Of a DNA stretch of 64,000 nucleotides, positions 8,912 to 16,659 are shown piece by piece. Where the stretch lies: positions 62,001 to 126,000 of the forward strand of contig NZ_KB907222.1 in the NCBI RefSeq assembly GCF_000381885.1. Reading direction: 5' to 3'. Numbering within the stretch: position 1 is the first letter of the stretch; every line of letters begins with the position of its first letter. The position numbers and the translations under genes were made by a program. Under the pieces are notes generated by a model. That model had not been told where the DNA came from. It worked only from the letters and a program-made list of their open reading frames with translations, and ran no database searches. The DNA is from Actinomadura atramentaria DSM 43919 (GTDB taxonomy: Bacteria > Actinomycetota > Actinomycetes > Streptosporangiales > Streptosporangiaceae).

Positions 8912-9550
8912 ATGTTGCTGCGGGTACGAGTTCGTCTTCCCGACCGTCCCGGCGCGCTCGGCCAGGTGGCGCGGACGCTCGGCGCGGCGGGCGCCGACGT
9001 CGCCCAGATGGCCGTCCTGGAGCGCGACGGCGGCCGGGCGCTCGACGACTTCACCGTCGCCTGGCCCGCCGGGGCGGGCATCGACCGGCTCTGCGACGGC
9101 CTGGCCGCCGTCGCCGGGGTCGACATCGTCGGGATCTGGCCGACCGTCGAGCCGCAGGGCGCGTTCCCCGACGCGGAACTGCTCGGCCGGGTCGCCGCCG
9201 ACCCGGGGCGCGGCCCGTTCACCCTGTCCGACGCGGTCCCGGCGCTGCTGAGCGCCGACTGGGCGGCGCTCGCCGAGCCCGGCCCGGCCGGGTCGGCGGT
9301 CCTGCACGCCAGCCTCGGCGTCGGCGCGGGCGTCGTGCTGCCCGCGCTGGAGCCGGTGCGGGCGCGGGCGTTCACCGCGCCGGACGGTACCCAGTTCGCG
9401 CTCGCGCCGATGCCCGACGACGTCGTGCTCGTCGTCGCGCGGACGGGCGCGCCGCCCTTCCACCGGTCGGAGGTGTTCCGCCTGGAGCAGTTGGTGGGTG
9501 CCGCCGCCGCGATCTTCGGCGCGGCCGAGAAGCTCCTGGAGTCGCCGTAG
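8912..9550 (+). CDS. ACT-domain protein
   Basis: A 212-residue cytoplasmic protein. The N-terminal ACT domain (about 1-75: VRLPDRPGALGQVARTL, GADVAQM) would bind a small ligand, often an amino acid. The remaining ~130 residues look like a GAF-like alpha/beta domain. I chose ATG 8912 because GGAGGT at 8902-8907 is well placed for it; a GTG at 8906 lies within that ribosome-binding site. It is divergent from grpE and convergent with the PfkB kinase gene, with one base between stops. It has no fused catalytic domain, so a sensor or regulatory role is likely. The ligand is unknown. Confidence 0.75.
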   Translation: MLLRVRVRLPDRPGALGQVARTLGAAGADVAQMAVLERDGGRALDDFTVAWPAGAGIDRLCDGLAAVAGVDIVGIWPTVEPQGAFPDAELLGRVAADPGRGPFTLSDAVPALLSADWAALAEPGPAGSAVLHASLGVGAGVVLPALEPVRARAFTAPDGTQFALAPMPDDVVLVVARTGAPPFHRSEVFRLEQLVGAAAAIFGAAEKLLESP

Positions 9551-9551
9551 G

Positions 9552-10433
9552 TCAGGGGAGCAGCGGCGCGAGCGACGCCGGGCCCGCCAGACCGGCGGCG
9601 GGGCCGGACCCGGCCGCGACCGTCGCGGCCGCCGCGCCGCCCCAGCGGGCCGCCGCCGACGCGTCGAGGCCGCGCAGCAGCGCCGTCAGGAACCCGGCCG
9701 CGAACGCGTCGCCGCAGCCCGTCGGGTCCGCGTCCGCGACCTCCGGCGCGGGCAGCCGCTCCACGCCCGCGGCGGACGCCAGCAGCGCGCCGTGCTCCCC
9801 GAGCGTCACGATCACCGCGCGCGGCCCCTCGGCCAGCAGCCGCCGCGCCGCCGTCACCGGGTCGGCCGCGCCGGTGAGCGCGAGCGCCTGCTCCTCGTCG
9901 GGCAGGACGTAGTCGCAGTGCCGCAGGAACGGCGCGGCGGCGCGCAGCGGCTCGGGGTCGGCGGCGTCGAAGTCGGCGGTGACGACCGTCCCGGCGGCGC
10001 GGGCCGCCGCGAGCGCCGCGAAGAACGCCGGGTCGGCCAGGCCGGGCGTCAGGTCGGGGCCGCCCAGGTGGACGGCGTCGGCGGCGGCGAGCAGGCCGGG
10101 ATCGACCGCGCCGGGCGTCAGCGTCGGGTTCGCGCCCGCCGCGCGCAGCGCGCCGCCCCGTCCGGCGGGCAGCGGCCGGACCGCCGCGCCCGTCCGCTCC
10201 CCGGCGCGGCGGACCAGCCCGCCGGTGTCCACGCCCTCGCGCGCCAGCACGCGGGTCAGCAGGTCGCCGAGGTCGTCGTCGCCGACGGCCCCGACCGACA
10301 CCACGTCGTGGCCGAGCCGCGCGAGCGCGACGGCCGTCCCGGCGGCGCACCCGGCGGGGGCGACGCCGATCCGCCCCGCGTCCGCGTCCGCGAGGACGAC
10401 GACGGCGTGCGCGCCCAGCGTGACGACGGCCAT
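9552..10433 (-). CDS. PfkB-family carbohydrate/nucleoside kinase
   Basis: A 293-residue kinase of the ribokinase fold. It has the N-terminal GGA-like region GCAAGTAVALARLGHDV and the C-terminal PfkB signature DPTGCGDAFAAGF, whose Asp is the catalytic base and whose Gly-Cys-Gly forms the anion hole. The frame is open further upstream to 10694, but similarity begins at MAVVTLG. The ATG at 10433 has a GAGGGGGAG ribosome-binding site. The sugar or nucleoside substrate cannot be read from the sequence. It is a single gene, divergent from the PPOX/F420 protein. Confidence 0.85.
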   Translation of the reverse strand: MAVVTLGAHAVVVLADADAGRIGVAPAGCAAGTAVALARLGHDVVSVGAVGDDDLGDLLTRVLAREGVDTGGLVRRAGERTGAAVRPLPAGRGGALRAAGANPTLTPGAVDPGLLAAADAVHLGGPDLTPGLADPAFFAALAAARAAGTVVTADFDAADPEPLRAAAPFLRHCDYVLPDEEQALALTGAADPVTAARRLLAEGPRAVIVTLGEHGALLASAAGVERLPAPEVADADPTGCGDAFAAGFLTALLRGLDASAAARWGGAAAATVAAGSGPAAGLAGPASLAPLLP

Positions 10434-10544
10434 GAGCTCCCCCTCGCGATCGTCCGCCGACAGCGTACGCGCGCCCGGGACGCGTCCGGAACGGTCCAGC
10501 GGGCCGCCTTGACCGGGCGGCCGAGATCGCGACAGGCTGCGGCC

Positions 10545-10964
10545 ATGCCCGCGCTCAGCACCGACGACGCCCGCGCCCGGTTCGCCGCCGCGCCCGTCGT
10601 CCGGCTCGCGACGGTCGGGGAGGACGGGCGGCCCCGGATCGTGCCGGTCGTGTTCGCGCTGCGCCGGGACGTCCTGGTCACGGCCGTCGACCACAAGCCC
10701 AAGCGGACCCGCGAGCTGCGGCGGCTGGCGGACGTCCGCGCCAACCCGCGCGTCAGCCTGCTCGCGGACCGCTACGACGACGACTGGGAGCGGCTGTGGT
10801 GGGTGCGCGCGGACGGCGCGGCGCGCGTCGTCACCGAGCCCGCCGCGACGGCCGAGCCGCTGCGGCTGCTCGCGGAGCGCTACCCGCAGTACCGCGACCG
10901 TCCGCCGGAGGGCCCGGTCATCGCCGTGACCGTCGAGTCGTGGACGGGCTGGGCCGCGTCCTGA
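10545..10964 (+). CDS. PPOX-class F420-dependent flavin-fold protein
   Basis: A 139-residue split-barrel protein of the pyridoxamine-5'-phosphate-oxidase fold. Family features are the start ARFAAAPVVRLATVGEDGRPRI, the central VDHKPKRTRELRRLADVRANP and a C-terminal W-G-W-like VESWTGWAA end. It resembles the small actinomycete group named TIGR03668-type PPOX F420-dependent oxidoreductases. Members bind F420 or flavin and reduce small substrates in the cytoplasm. The start at 10545 lies near GGCTGCGG, a weak ribosome-binding site. The substrate is unknown. Confidence 0.8.
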   Translation: MPALSTDDARARFAAAPVVRLATVGEDGRPRIVPVVFALRRDVLVTAVDHKPKRTRELRRLADVRANPRVSLLADRYDDDWERLWWVRADGAARVVTEPAATAEPLRLLAERYPQYRDRPPEGPVIAVTVESWTGWAAS

Positions 10965-10968
10965 CCCC

Positions 10969-10996
10969 CTAGTCCCAGGCCGCTAGTCCCAGGCCG
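10969..10996. repeat. 14-bp perfect tandem duplication at a gene end
   Basis: CTAGTCCCAGGCCG occurs twice in direct succession (10969-10982 and 10983-10996). The right copy holds the stop codon and last codons of the ADP-ribosylglycohydrolase gene. The left copy is a second, untranslated version of the same end. It looks like a recent slippage event. Confidence 0.85.
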
Positions 10997-11978
10997 CGCC
11001 GACGCGGGCGAGCCGGTCGGCGTACTCGATCCGCCCGCGCCACGCGTCCGGCCAGCCGCCGAGGCCGTGCCGCGCCCCGGCGAACGCGCCCGCCAGGCAG
11101 GCGATCGAGTCGGAGTCGCCCGCGCTGGCCGCGCCGCGCCGGATCGCGCCCACCGGGTCGTCGGGGAACAGCAGGAAGCACAGCAGGCCCGTCGCGAACG
11201 CCTCCTCGGCGACCCAGCCCTCGCCGGTCGCCGCGCACGGGTCCGCCGCGCGGTCGGGGGCGGCCAGCGCCGCGTCGAGCCGGTCGAGGACGGCGAGGCA
11301 CTCGTCCCAGCCGCGCGCCGCGAAGTCCTGCGGGGACGTGGCGGCGGGTCGCCGCCACAGGTCCCCGAGCCAGTCGCCGTGGTAGACGGTCCGCTGCGCG
11401 GCGGCGCGGGCGCGCAGCGCGGCGGGCAGCTCGGCGGGCTCGATCCCGTCGCGCAGCCACGCGACCGCGAACGCCGTCAGCTCGCTGGCGGCCAGGCCGG
11501 TCGGGTGGCCGTGGGTCAGCGCCGCCTGGAGCTGGGCGGCCCCGGCGCGGGCCGCGTCGTCCGGGGCGGGGACGAGGCCGAGCGGCGTCACCCGCATGTT
11601 CGCGCCGCAGCCCTTGGACGTCGGCTGCGTCGCCTCCGCCCACGGCAGGCCCTCCGCGAGGCCGCCGCACGCGCGCAGGCACGTCATGCCGGGCGCGCGG
11701 TCGTTGTCGGGGCTCGCGGCCCAGGCGACGAACCGGCGGCTCCAGATCGCGGCGAGCGCGGCGGGGTCCCAGTCGCCGGCCGCCTCCAGCAGCCCTTCGG
11801 CGACGGCGAGGCCCATCTGGGTGTCGTCGGTGACGCGCCAGGGCGTGGTCTCGGGGCCGTCCGGGCCGTCCGGGCCGTAGACGGCCGTGATGCGCTCCAT
11901 CGTCATGAACTCGGTGGGGGCGCCCAGCGCGTCCCCGTACGCCAGCCCGAAGACCGACCCGCTCGCCTGCAACGTCAT
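10983..11978 (-). CDS. ADP-ribosylglycohydrolase family protein
   Basis: A 331-residue all-helical DraG/ARH-family hydrolase. The metal-binding motifs are GDALGAP (residues 15-21), TDDTQM (about 50) and the C-terminal GDSDSIA. These hold the two Mg ions used to remove ADP-ribose from proteins, or to act on related substrates. Start ATG 11978 has GGAAGA upstream. The gene lies 21 bases after the acyl-CoA dehydrogenase gene on the same strand, so the two are probably co-transcribed. No DraT-like ADP-ribosyltransferase is nearby, so the substrate is open. Confidence 0.88.
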   Translation of the reverse strand: MTLQASGSVFGLAYGDALGAPTEFMTMERITAVYGPDGPDGPETTPWRVTDDTQMGLAVAEGLLEAAGDWDPAALAAIWSRRFVAWAASPDNDRAPGMTCLRACGGLAEGLPWAEATQPTSKGCGANMRVTPLGLVPAPDDAARAGAAQLQAALTHGHPTGLAASELTAFAVAWLRDGIEPAELPAALRARAAAQRTVYHGDWLGDLWRRPAATSPQDFAARGWDECLAVLDRLDAALAAPDRAADPCAATGEGWVAEEAFATGLLCFLLFPDDPVGAIRRGAASAGDSDSIACLAGAFAGARHGLGGWPDAWRGRIEYADRLARVGAAWD

Positions 11979-11999
11979 GCGGGCATTCTTCCGTACATG

Positions 12000-13091
12000 T
12001 CAGGCGGTCAGCCCGACGAGCGCCGCGAGGCGGGCGCGGTGGCGGGCGGGCGGGCCGAACAGCTCGCGGGAGACCGCCGCGCGCTTGAAGTACAGGTGCG
12101 CGTCGTGCTCCCAGGTGAAGCCGATGCCGCCGTGCAACTGGATCGTCTCGGCCGCGACCTGGAAGAACGCGTCCGCGCAGTACGCCTGGGCGGTCGCGGC
12201 GGCGGCGGGCAGCGCGGCCGGGTCGCCGTCGGCCGCGGCGGCGGCCCCGAGCACCGCCGACCGCGCCGACTCGACCAGGACGTACAGGTCGGCGCAGCGG
12301 TGCTTGACCGCCTGGAAGCTCCCGATGGGACGGCCGAACTGGCGGCGGACCTTGACGTACTCGACGGTCATGTCGAACGCGCGCTGCGCGCCGCCGAGCT
12401 GCTCGGCGGCCAGCAGCACGGCGGCGGCGTCGAGCGCGCGGGCGAGCGCGGCGGGGCCGTTGGCGACGCGGCGCGCGGGCGTCCCGGCGAACTCCAGGCG
12501 GGCGAGCCGCCGCGTCCGGTCCAGGCAGGGGAGGGGCGTGCGGGTCGCCGCGTCCGCGCGGACGGCGAACAGGTCGGGCTCGCCGTGCTCGTCGCGCGCG
12601 GCGACGAGGACCAGCCCGGCCGTGCAGCCGTCCAGCACGTGGTCTTTCACGCCGTCCAGGACCCAGCCGTCGCCGTCGCGGCGCGCGGTCGTCGTCCCGA
12701 CGTCCCAGCGGTCGCCCTCGGCCCACGCGAGCGTCGCGATCAGCGAGCCGTCCGCGATCGGCGGCAGCGCCTCGGCCGCCAGCGCCGCGTCGCCGGACGC
12801 CGCGACGGCCTCGGCGGCGACGGCCGTCGCCAGGAGCGGCGCGCACGCCAGCGCGCGGCCCGCCTCTTCGAGCGCGACGACGAGCTCCCGCATCCCGCAG
12901 CCCGCGCCGCCGAACTCCTCGGCCACCGCCAGTCCCTGCACGCCGACCGTCCCGGCCAGCGCCGCCCACACGGCGGGGTCGTGCCCGAGACCGTCCGCCG
13001 TCAGCCGCCGGACCTCGGCGACGGGCGACCGCTCCGCGAAGAACCGCCGCAGCACCCGCCGCAGCTCGTCCCGCTCGTCCGAACCCCCCAT
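12000..13091 (-). CDS. acyl-CoA dehydrogenase family protein
   Basis: A 363-residue flavoprotein of the acyl-CoA dehydrogenase fold. It has an N-terminal helical domain, a middle beta domain (ATLAWAEGDRW, DGVKDHVLDG) and a C-terminal helical domain (VRRQFGRPIGSFQAVKH, QLHGGIGFTWEHDAHLYFKRA). The Glu of GFTWEHD may be the catalytic base, but many actinomycete FadE paralogues work as partners in heterotetramers. The ATG at 13091 is preceded by GGGAGGCGG, so the TTG at 13103 was not used. Upstream CAAGC/GCTTG half-sites suggest control by a TetR-type regulator. The substrate is unknown. Confidence 0.85.
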   Translation of the reverse strand: MGGSDERDELRRVLRRFFAERSPVAEVRRLTADGLGHDPAVWAALAGTVGVQGLAVAEEFGGAGCGMRELVVALEEAGRALACAPLLATAVAAEAVAASGDAALAAEALPPIADGSLIATLAWAEGDRWDVGTTTARRDGDGWVLDGVKDHVLDGCTAGLVLVAARDEHGEPDLFAVRADAATRTPLPCLDRTRRLARLEFAGTPARRVANGPAALARALDAAAVLLAAEQLGGAQRAFDMTVEYVKVRRQFGRPIGSFQAVKHRCADLYVLVESARSAVLGAAAAADGDPAALPAAAATAQAYCADAFFQVAAETIQLHGGIGFTWEHDAHLYFKRAAVSRELFGPPARHRARLAALVGLTA

Positions 13092-13100
13092 ACCGCCTCC

Positions 13101-13124
13101 CAAGCATACGCTTGCTCAACAAGC
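13101..13124. promoter_or_regulatory. CAAGC/GCTTG half-site cluster, likely TetR-type operator
   Basis: Three half-sites alternate just upstream of the acyl-CoA dehydrogenase start: CAAGC (13101-13105), GCTTG (13110-13114) and CAAGC (13120-13124). They form two overlapping inverted repeats. Such AGCAAGC-type sites are common at actinomycete lipid-metabolism genes controlled by TetR repressors (recall, not searched). Confidence 0.5.
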
Positions 13125-13267
13125 TAGCACGGGGCCGGGCCGGCCGGTCGTCGCATCCCGAGGCCCGGCGACCTAGGCTGGAGGCGTCGGTTCCGGGGAT
13201 CACTATTCGTAAGCGAAAGGTGGCGTCCTGTATCTAGACTCGTCTCCGACGAGGAAGGAGCCAGGGC

Positions 13268-13861
13268 ATGACCGCGATGGTTCATGACCAGCACGTGACG
13301 CAGGAGCAGGAGGAGCAAGAAGACCTCCTGCTGGAAGGTTTCCTCGCCCTCCAGACCCCCGAGGGCTTTCGAGCCGAGTTCATCGACGGAGAGATCGTCG
13401 TGTCGCCACCCCCCATCGGAAAGCACGACCGGATCGTCGGGAAGATCGTCCGCCAGCTCTACAGCGGCGGCGTCGACCTCGACTTCATGCCGAACCGCGG
13501 CCTCGAGGTCCCGCGCGGCGGCGGGTGTCCGAGCAACCACGTGATCCCGGACGGCGCCTTCGCCCCCACCGAACTCGACCTCTTCAACGACGACCTGGTG
13601 TGGGGACCGGCCGAGGGAGTGCTCCTCGTGCTGGAGGTGACGTCGAACCGCGCCGAGCGCGACCGCGCGGCCAAGAGGTGCTGTTACGCCCGCGCCGGAA
13701 TCGACTTCTACCTGCTGGTCGACCGGGACAAGCAGTCGGTGACGCTGTTCCACGACCCCGAGGGCGAGGACTACCGGGCGTCGGTCACCGAGCCGTTCGG
13801 CAAGGCGGTGCCGCTGCCCGAGCCGTTCGGGTTCGAGCTGGACACCGCCGAGTTCACCTGA
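13268..13861 (+). CDS. Uma2-family (DUF820) endonuclease-like protein
   Basis: A 197-residue protein of the Uma2/DUF820 family, which has a restriction-endonuclease-like fold. The expected core is visible: VIPDGAF with the metal-binding Asp, LLVLEVTSNRAERDRAAKRCCYARAGIDFYLLVD with Glu and Lys. Such proteins are abundant in actinomycetes and cyanobacteria, and their function is unproven. Start ATG 13268 follows GAAGGAGCC. It is monocistronic and ends in a strong shared hairpin. Its base composition is less extreme than its neighbours (more T and A), so it may be a more recent arrival. Confidence 0.85.
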   Translation: MTAMVHDQHVTQEQEEQEDLLLEGFLALQTPEGFRAEFIDGEIVVSPPPIGKHDRIVGKIVRQLYSGGVDLDFMPNRGLEVPRGGGCPSNHVIPDGAFAPTELDLFNDDLVWGPAEGVLLVLEVTSNRAERDRAAKRCCYARAGIDFYLLVDRDKQSVTLFHDPEGEDYRASVTEPFGKAVPLPEPFGFELDTAEFT

Positions 13862-13866
13862 GCCCG

Positions 13867-13887
13867 GTCCCGTCCGCCGGACGGGAC
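13867..13887. terminator. bidirectional terminator hairpin
   Basis: A 9-bp perfect stem (GTCCCGTCC / GGACGGGAC) with a 3-base loop, extended by CCCG/CGGG flanks, sits between the convergent stops of the Uma2 gene (13861) and the small gene ending at 13893. There is no U-tract, as is usual in high-GC actinomycetes. Confidence 0.75.
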
Positions 13888-13892
13888 TCGGG

Positions 13893-14195
13893 TCACTGCC
13901 AGACGGACCAGTCGTGCGGGCCGAGGGCGTAGCCGCCCGGGGTCGTGCTGACGTGGTTGGCGTCCAGGAGATGGCGCAGGGCCTCCCGCAGATCGTCCTC
14001 CGGGAGGCCCGTCGTCTCCTTCAGGTAGTCGAACTCCGCGACGTCGCCGGTCTGGTCGACCGTCGCGACCGCCTCGTACACGGTCAGGTCGGCGTCCGAC
14101 AGGCCCTGGACGTCGGCGCGCTCCTCGATCTCGCCCGGGCCGCTCTGGCCGGGCGCGGTGAGCCTGGGCTGTTCTCGCACACGGGATTCGCTCAT
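13893..14195 (-). CDS. small winged-helix-like hypothetical protein
   Basis: A 100-residue protein I do not recognise. After a charged N-terminus, residues ~33-95 (LTVYEAVATVDQTGDVAEFDYLKETTGLPEDDLREALRHL, then a short beta-turn ending GGYALGPHDW) fit a helix-helix-wing pattern. It may be a small transcription factor or adaptor. It is the third gene of the minus-strand sbnA-sbnB run, 39 bases after sbnB. It may belong to the Dap pathway operon or simply be read through with it. Confidence 0.5.
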   Translation of the reverse strand: MSESRVREQPRLTAPGQSGPGEIEERADVQGLSDADLTVYEAVATVDQTGDVAEFDYLKETTGLPEDDLREALRHLLDANHVSTTPGGYALGPHDWSVWQ

Positions 14196-14234
14196 GCCGC
14201 GCGCCTGCCCGATGGGCCGCCGGTCATGCGCGGA

Positions 14235-15260
14235 TCAGCCGTACCGCTTCATCTCGTGGAAGAAGCCGGGCACCTCGTGCAGGTCGCCCGACTCGGCGAC
14301 GTGGTCGTAGACGTAGCGGGCGACGGCGAGGTCCAGGACGCCGAGGCCGAACGGCGAGAACACCACGGTGCGGTCGGCGGGCGGCGTCGTCGCGCCGGTC
14401 AGGACGTCGTAGAGGGTGCCCGCCACGAAGTCGCGGTGCCCGACCTTCTGCTCCGCGAGGTGCGGCGAGGTGTTCGCCTTCATGCAGTGCTCGACGTCGT
14501 CCACGACGTTGTACGCGTCGAGGATGATCTCCGGCGCGAGATCGCGCAGCGAGACGTGCAGGACGAGCGGGTGGTGGCCGAACCACGCGGGCTCGGTGAC
14601 GTGCGGCTCGCCCGCCACGGTCGCGAAGACGACCAGGTCGGACGAGCGGACCAGGTCCTCCGCCGAGTCCCGGATCTCGATTCGCCCGCCCTCGGTCCGC
14701 GCGAGGTAGTCGCGGAAGCCCTCGGCGTGCTCGCGGGACAGGTCGTGGACGTTCAGCTCGTCGAACTCGAACCCGTTCGCGGCCAGGTACGTGTGGATGT
14801 AGCGGGCGATCAGCCCGACGCCGAAGAACCCGACCCGGCGCGGCCGCTCCCCGCGCGCGTCCGCGAGCCGCGCCGCCGCCAGCGACGCCGACGCGGCCGT
14901 CCGCGCCGCGCTGACGATGGAGCTCTCCAGGCACGCGAACGGGTAGCCCGTCGCGGTGTCGTTGAGGATCAGGACGGCCGACGCGCGCGGGACGCCGCCC
15001 GCGACGTTGCCCGGGAAGCTGGAGATCCACTTGATCCCGTGGACGTTCACGTCGCCCTGGACCGACGCGGGCAGCGCGATGATCCGGTTGGCGGGCTCGT
15101 CGGGGAAGCGCAGGAAGTAGGAGTCGGGGTTGACGGTCCGCCCCTCGCCGTGCAGGCGGTACGCGTCCTCGACCATCGCGATGACGCGCCGCTCGCGCCC
15201 GCTCACCGCCTCGTGGACCTGGGCGCCCGAGATCACCGCGAACGAGGGGGACTGCGTCAT
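14235..15260 (-). CDS. sbnB: SbnB-like N-(2-amino-2-carboxyethyl)-L-glutamate dehydrogenase
   Basis: A 341-residue member of the ornithine cyclodeaminase/mu-crystallin family, closest in pattern to SbnB. It has a dimerisation half (SYFLRFPDEPANRIIALPA, VHGIKWISSFPGN), then a Rossmann fold with VGFFGVGLIARYIHTY for NAD, and a C-terminal FSPFGLGVLDLAVARYVYD. SbnB oxidises the ACEGA intermediate made by SbnA, releasing 2-oxoglutarate and L-2,3-diaminopropionate. ATG 15260 has AGGAGA upstream, 31 bases after sbnA, so this is an operon. The sbnA partner and the adjoining NRPS make this assignment much safer than the family alone. The product should feed the NRPS as a building block. Confidence 0.9.
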   Translation of the reverse strand: MTQSPSFAVISGAQVHEAVSGRERRVIAMVEDAYRLHGEGRTVNPDSYFLRFPDEPANRIIALPASVQGDVNVHGIKWISSFPGNVAGGVPRASAVLILNDTATGYPFACLESSIVSAARTAASASLAAARLADARGERPRRVGFFGVGLIARYIHTYLAANGFEFDELNVHDLSREHAEGFRDYLARTEGGRIEIRDSAEDLVRSSDLVVFATVAGEPHVTEPAWFGHHPLVLHVSLRDLAPEIILDAYNVVDDVEHCMKANTSPHLAEQKVGHRDFVAGTLYDVLTGATTPPADRTVVFSPFGLGVLDLAVARYVYDHVAESGDLHEVPGFFHEMKRYG

Positions 15261-15291
15261 ATCCGGCTTCTCCTGGATCGAGTCGTGTTGA

Positions 15292-16281
15292 TCAGACGCC
15301 GAGGATATCGGCGCCCGGAAGCTGCAGTTCGCGCGCGAGGTCGCTGAAGTTCTCCCGCAGCCAGCTCTCCTCGTAGATCGAGTCGAGATAGCGTTCGCCC
15401 AGGTCGGGCGCTATCGCGACGGCGACCGGCGACGCGCCGGGGTACTTGGCCGCCAGCCAGTGGGCCGCGCCGGACACCACGGTGCCGGTGGAGCCGCCGA
15501 ACAGGAACCCGCGCGAGGACAGCGCGTGGACGGTGCGGATCGTGTCGGTCTCGGCGACGTGGACGACGTCGTCCACGTAGGACTCGTCCACGAGCGCGGG
15601 GCGGCTGCTGGTGCCGAGGCCGGGGACCATGCGCCGCTCGGGGAGGCCGCCGAACGTCACCGAGCCGACCGCGTCGACCGCGACGATCGTGACGGGGCGG
15701 CCGTGCTCGCGGAAGTAGCGGGCGCAGCCCATCAGCGTGCCGGTGGTGCCCGCGCCGACGAACAGGACTTCCAGGTCGGGGAACTGGCGGTCGATCGCGG
15801 GCGCGGTGCCCGAGTAGTGGGCCCGCCAGTTGTTGCTGTTGGCGTACTGGTTGAGCCAGACGCAGCCGTCCTCGGACTCGGCCAGGCTCCGGACGTAGTC
15901 GATGCGGCTCTCGAGGTAGCCGCCGTTGGCGTCCTGGTGGGAGATGACGCGGACCTCGGCGCCGAGGGCGCGCATGAGGCGCATGGAGGCGGGGTTGCAG
16001 CGCGGGTCGGTGACGCAGACGAAGCGGTAGCCCCGGTCGGCGGCGATCAGGCTGAGCGCGATCCCGAGGTTGCCGGAGGACGACTCGACGATCGTGGACC
16101 CGGCGGTGAGGACGCCGTCGCGCTCGGCGGCGGCGACCATCGCGGCGGCGGCCTTCAGCTTCACCGAGCCGGCGAAGTTGAACCCCTCGCACTTGAGGTA
16201 GAGCGGGCAGTCGAGTACCGGGCGCAGATCCACGTAGAGGTCGTCGACATTGAATTCCTGCGGCGAGGTGATGATGGGCAC
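15292..16281 (-). CDS. sbnA: SbnA-like N-(2-amino-2-carboxyethyl)-L-glutamate synthase
   Basis: A 329-residue PLP enzyme of the cysteine-synthase fold. The PLP lysine should be K41 in GSVKLK, and ESSSGNLGIAL binds substrate. GAGTTGTLMG is the glycine-rich phosphate loop. SbnA joins O-phospho-L-serine and L-glutamate to ACEGA, the precursor of L-2,3-diaminopropionate. I use the GTG at 16281 (PIITSPQEF follows) because GAGGGT precedes it and similarity begins there. The frame runs 72 codons further upstream into unlikely sequence. It is divergent from the adenylation-core gene across a 378-bp control region. Confidence 0.9.
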   Translation of the reverse strand: MPIITSPQEFNVDDLYVDLRPVLDCPLYLKCEGFNFAGSVKLKAAAAMVAAAERDGVLTAGSTIVESSSGNLGIALSLIAADRGYRFVCVTDPRCNPASMRLMRALGAEVRVISHQDANGGYLESRIDYVRSLAESEDGCVWLNQYANSNNWRAHYSGTAPAIDRQFPDLEVLFVGAGTTGTLMGCARYFREHGRPVTIVAVDAVGSVTFGGLPERRMVPGLGTSSRPALVDESYVDDVVHVAETDTIRTVHALSSRGFLFGGSTGTVVSGAAHWLAAKYPGASPVAVAIAPDLGERYLDSIYEESWLRENFSDLARELQLPGADILGV

Positions 16282-16659
16282 GCTGCCACCCTCGAATGAA
16301 TGACAATTGGTGGGTGCGGCGGAAGTGGAGTAACCGGTTTTCGTGATCCGGCGTTCGGTCCCGCGAGTTTCCCGCTGATCGAATTCCGAGAATTCAAGAG
16401 GGCCGGCCGATCCTCCCATCTTCCCCCGATGACTCACCCCGGTTCTAGGCGAACTGGGGCGAAGCATCACCGTACCTGCGGCCATGTCCGGTCGCAACCC
16501 CCGACTTACCCGCCGGTACTATCCCAAAGCACTGATTCGGTGAAGGCCGGGACGGTGTGGACATAAGCTATCCGCGGCCGGCCCGGCCGCCCGCGACCGG
16601 CCCCCGGCCGGGCCATTCGGCGATGACGGTGGAGACGTCCTACCTCACGGAGAGTCAAG
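16282..16659. promoter_or_regulatory. divergent control region between sbnA and the NRPS genes
   Basis: This 378-bp gap holds no gene I can support. It is less GC-rich than its surroundings, as expected of a promoter region. A symmetrical element, GAATTC-CGA-GAATTC (16381-16395), lies near its middle and could be an operator. A TACTAT sequence (16517-16522) is a possible -10 for the plus strand without a convincing -35. GGAGAG at about 16649 is the ribosome-binding site of the adenylation-core gene. Confidence 0.45.

Noticed and set aside
13124..13753. A minus-strand protein of about 209 aa opposite the Uma2 gene
   Set aside because: It lacks family features, and the plus strand holds a clear Uma2 protein with a ribosome-binding site.
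16282..16497. A 72-codon longer N-terminus for SbnA
   Set aside because: The extension is Ser/Arg-rich and unlike the family, and a good GAGGGT ribosome-binding site serves the GTG at 16281.
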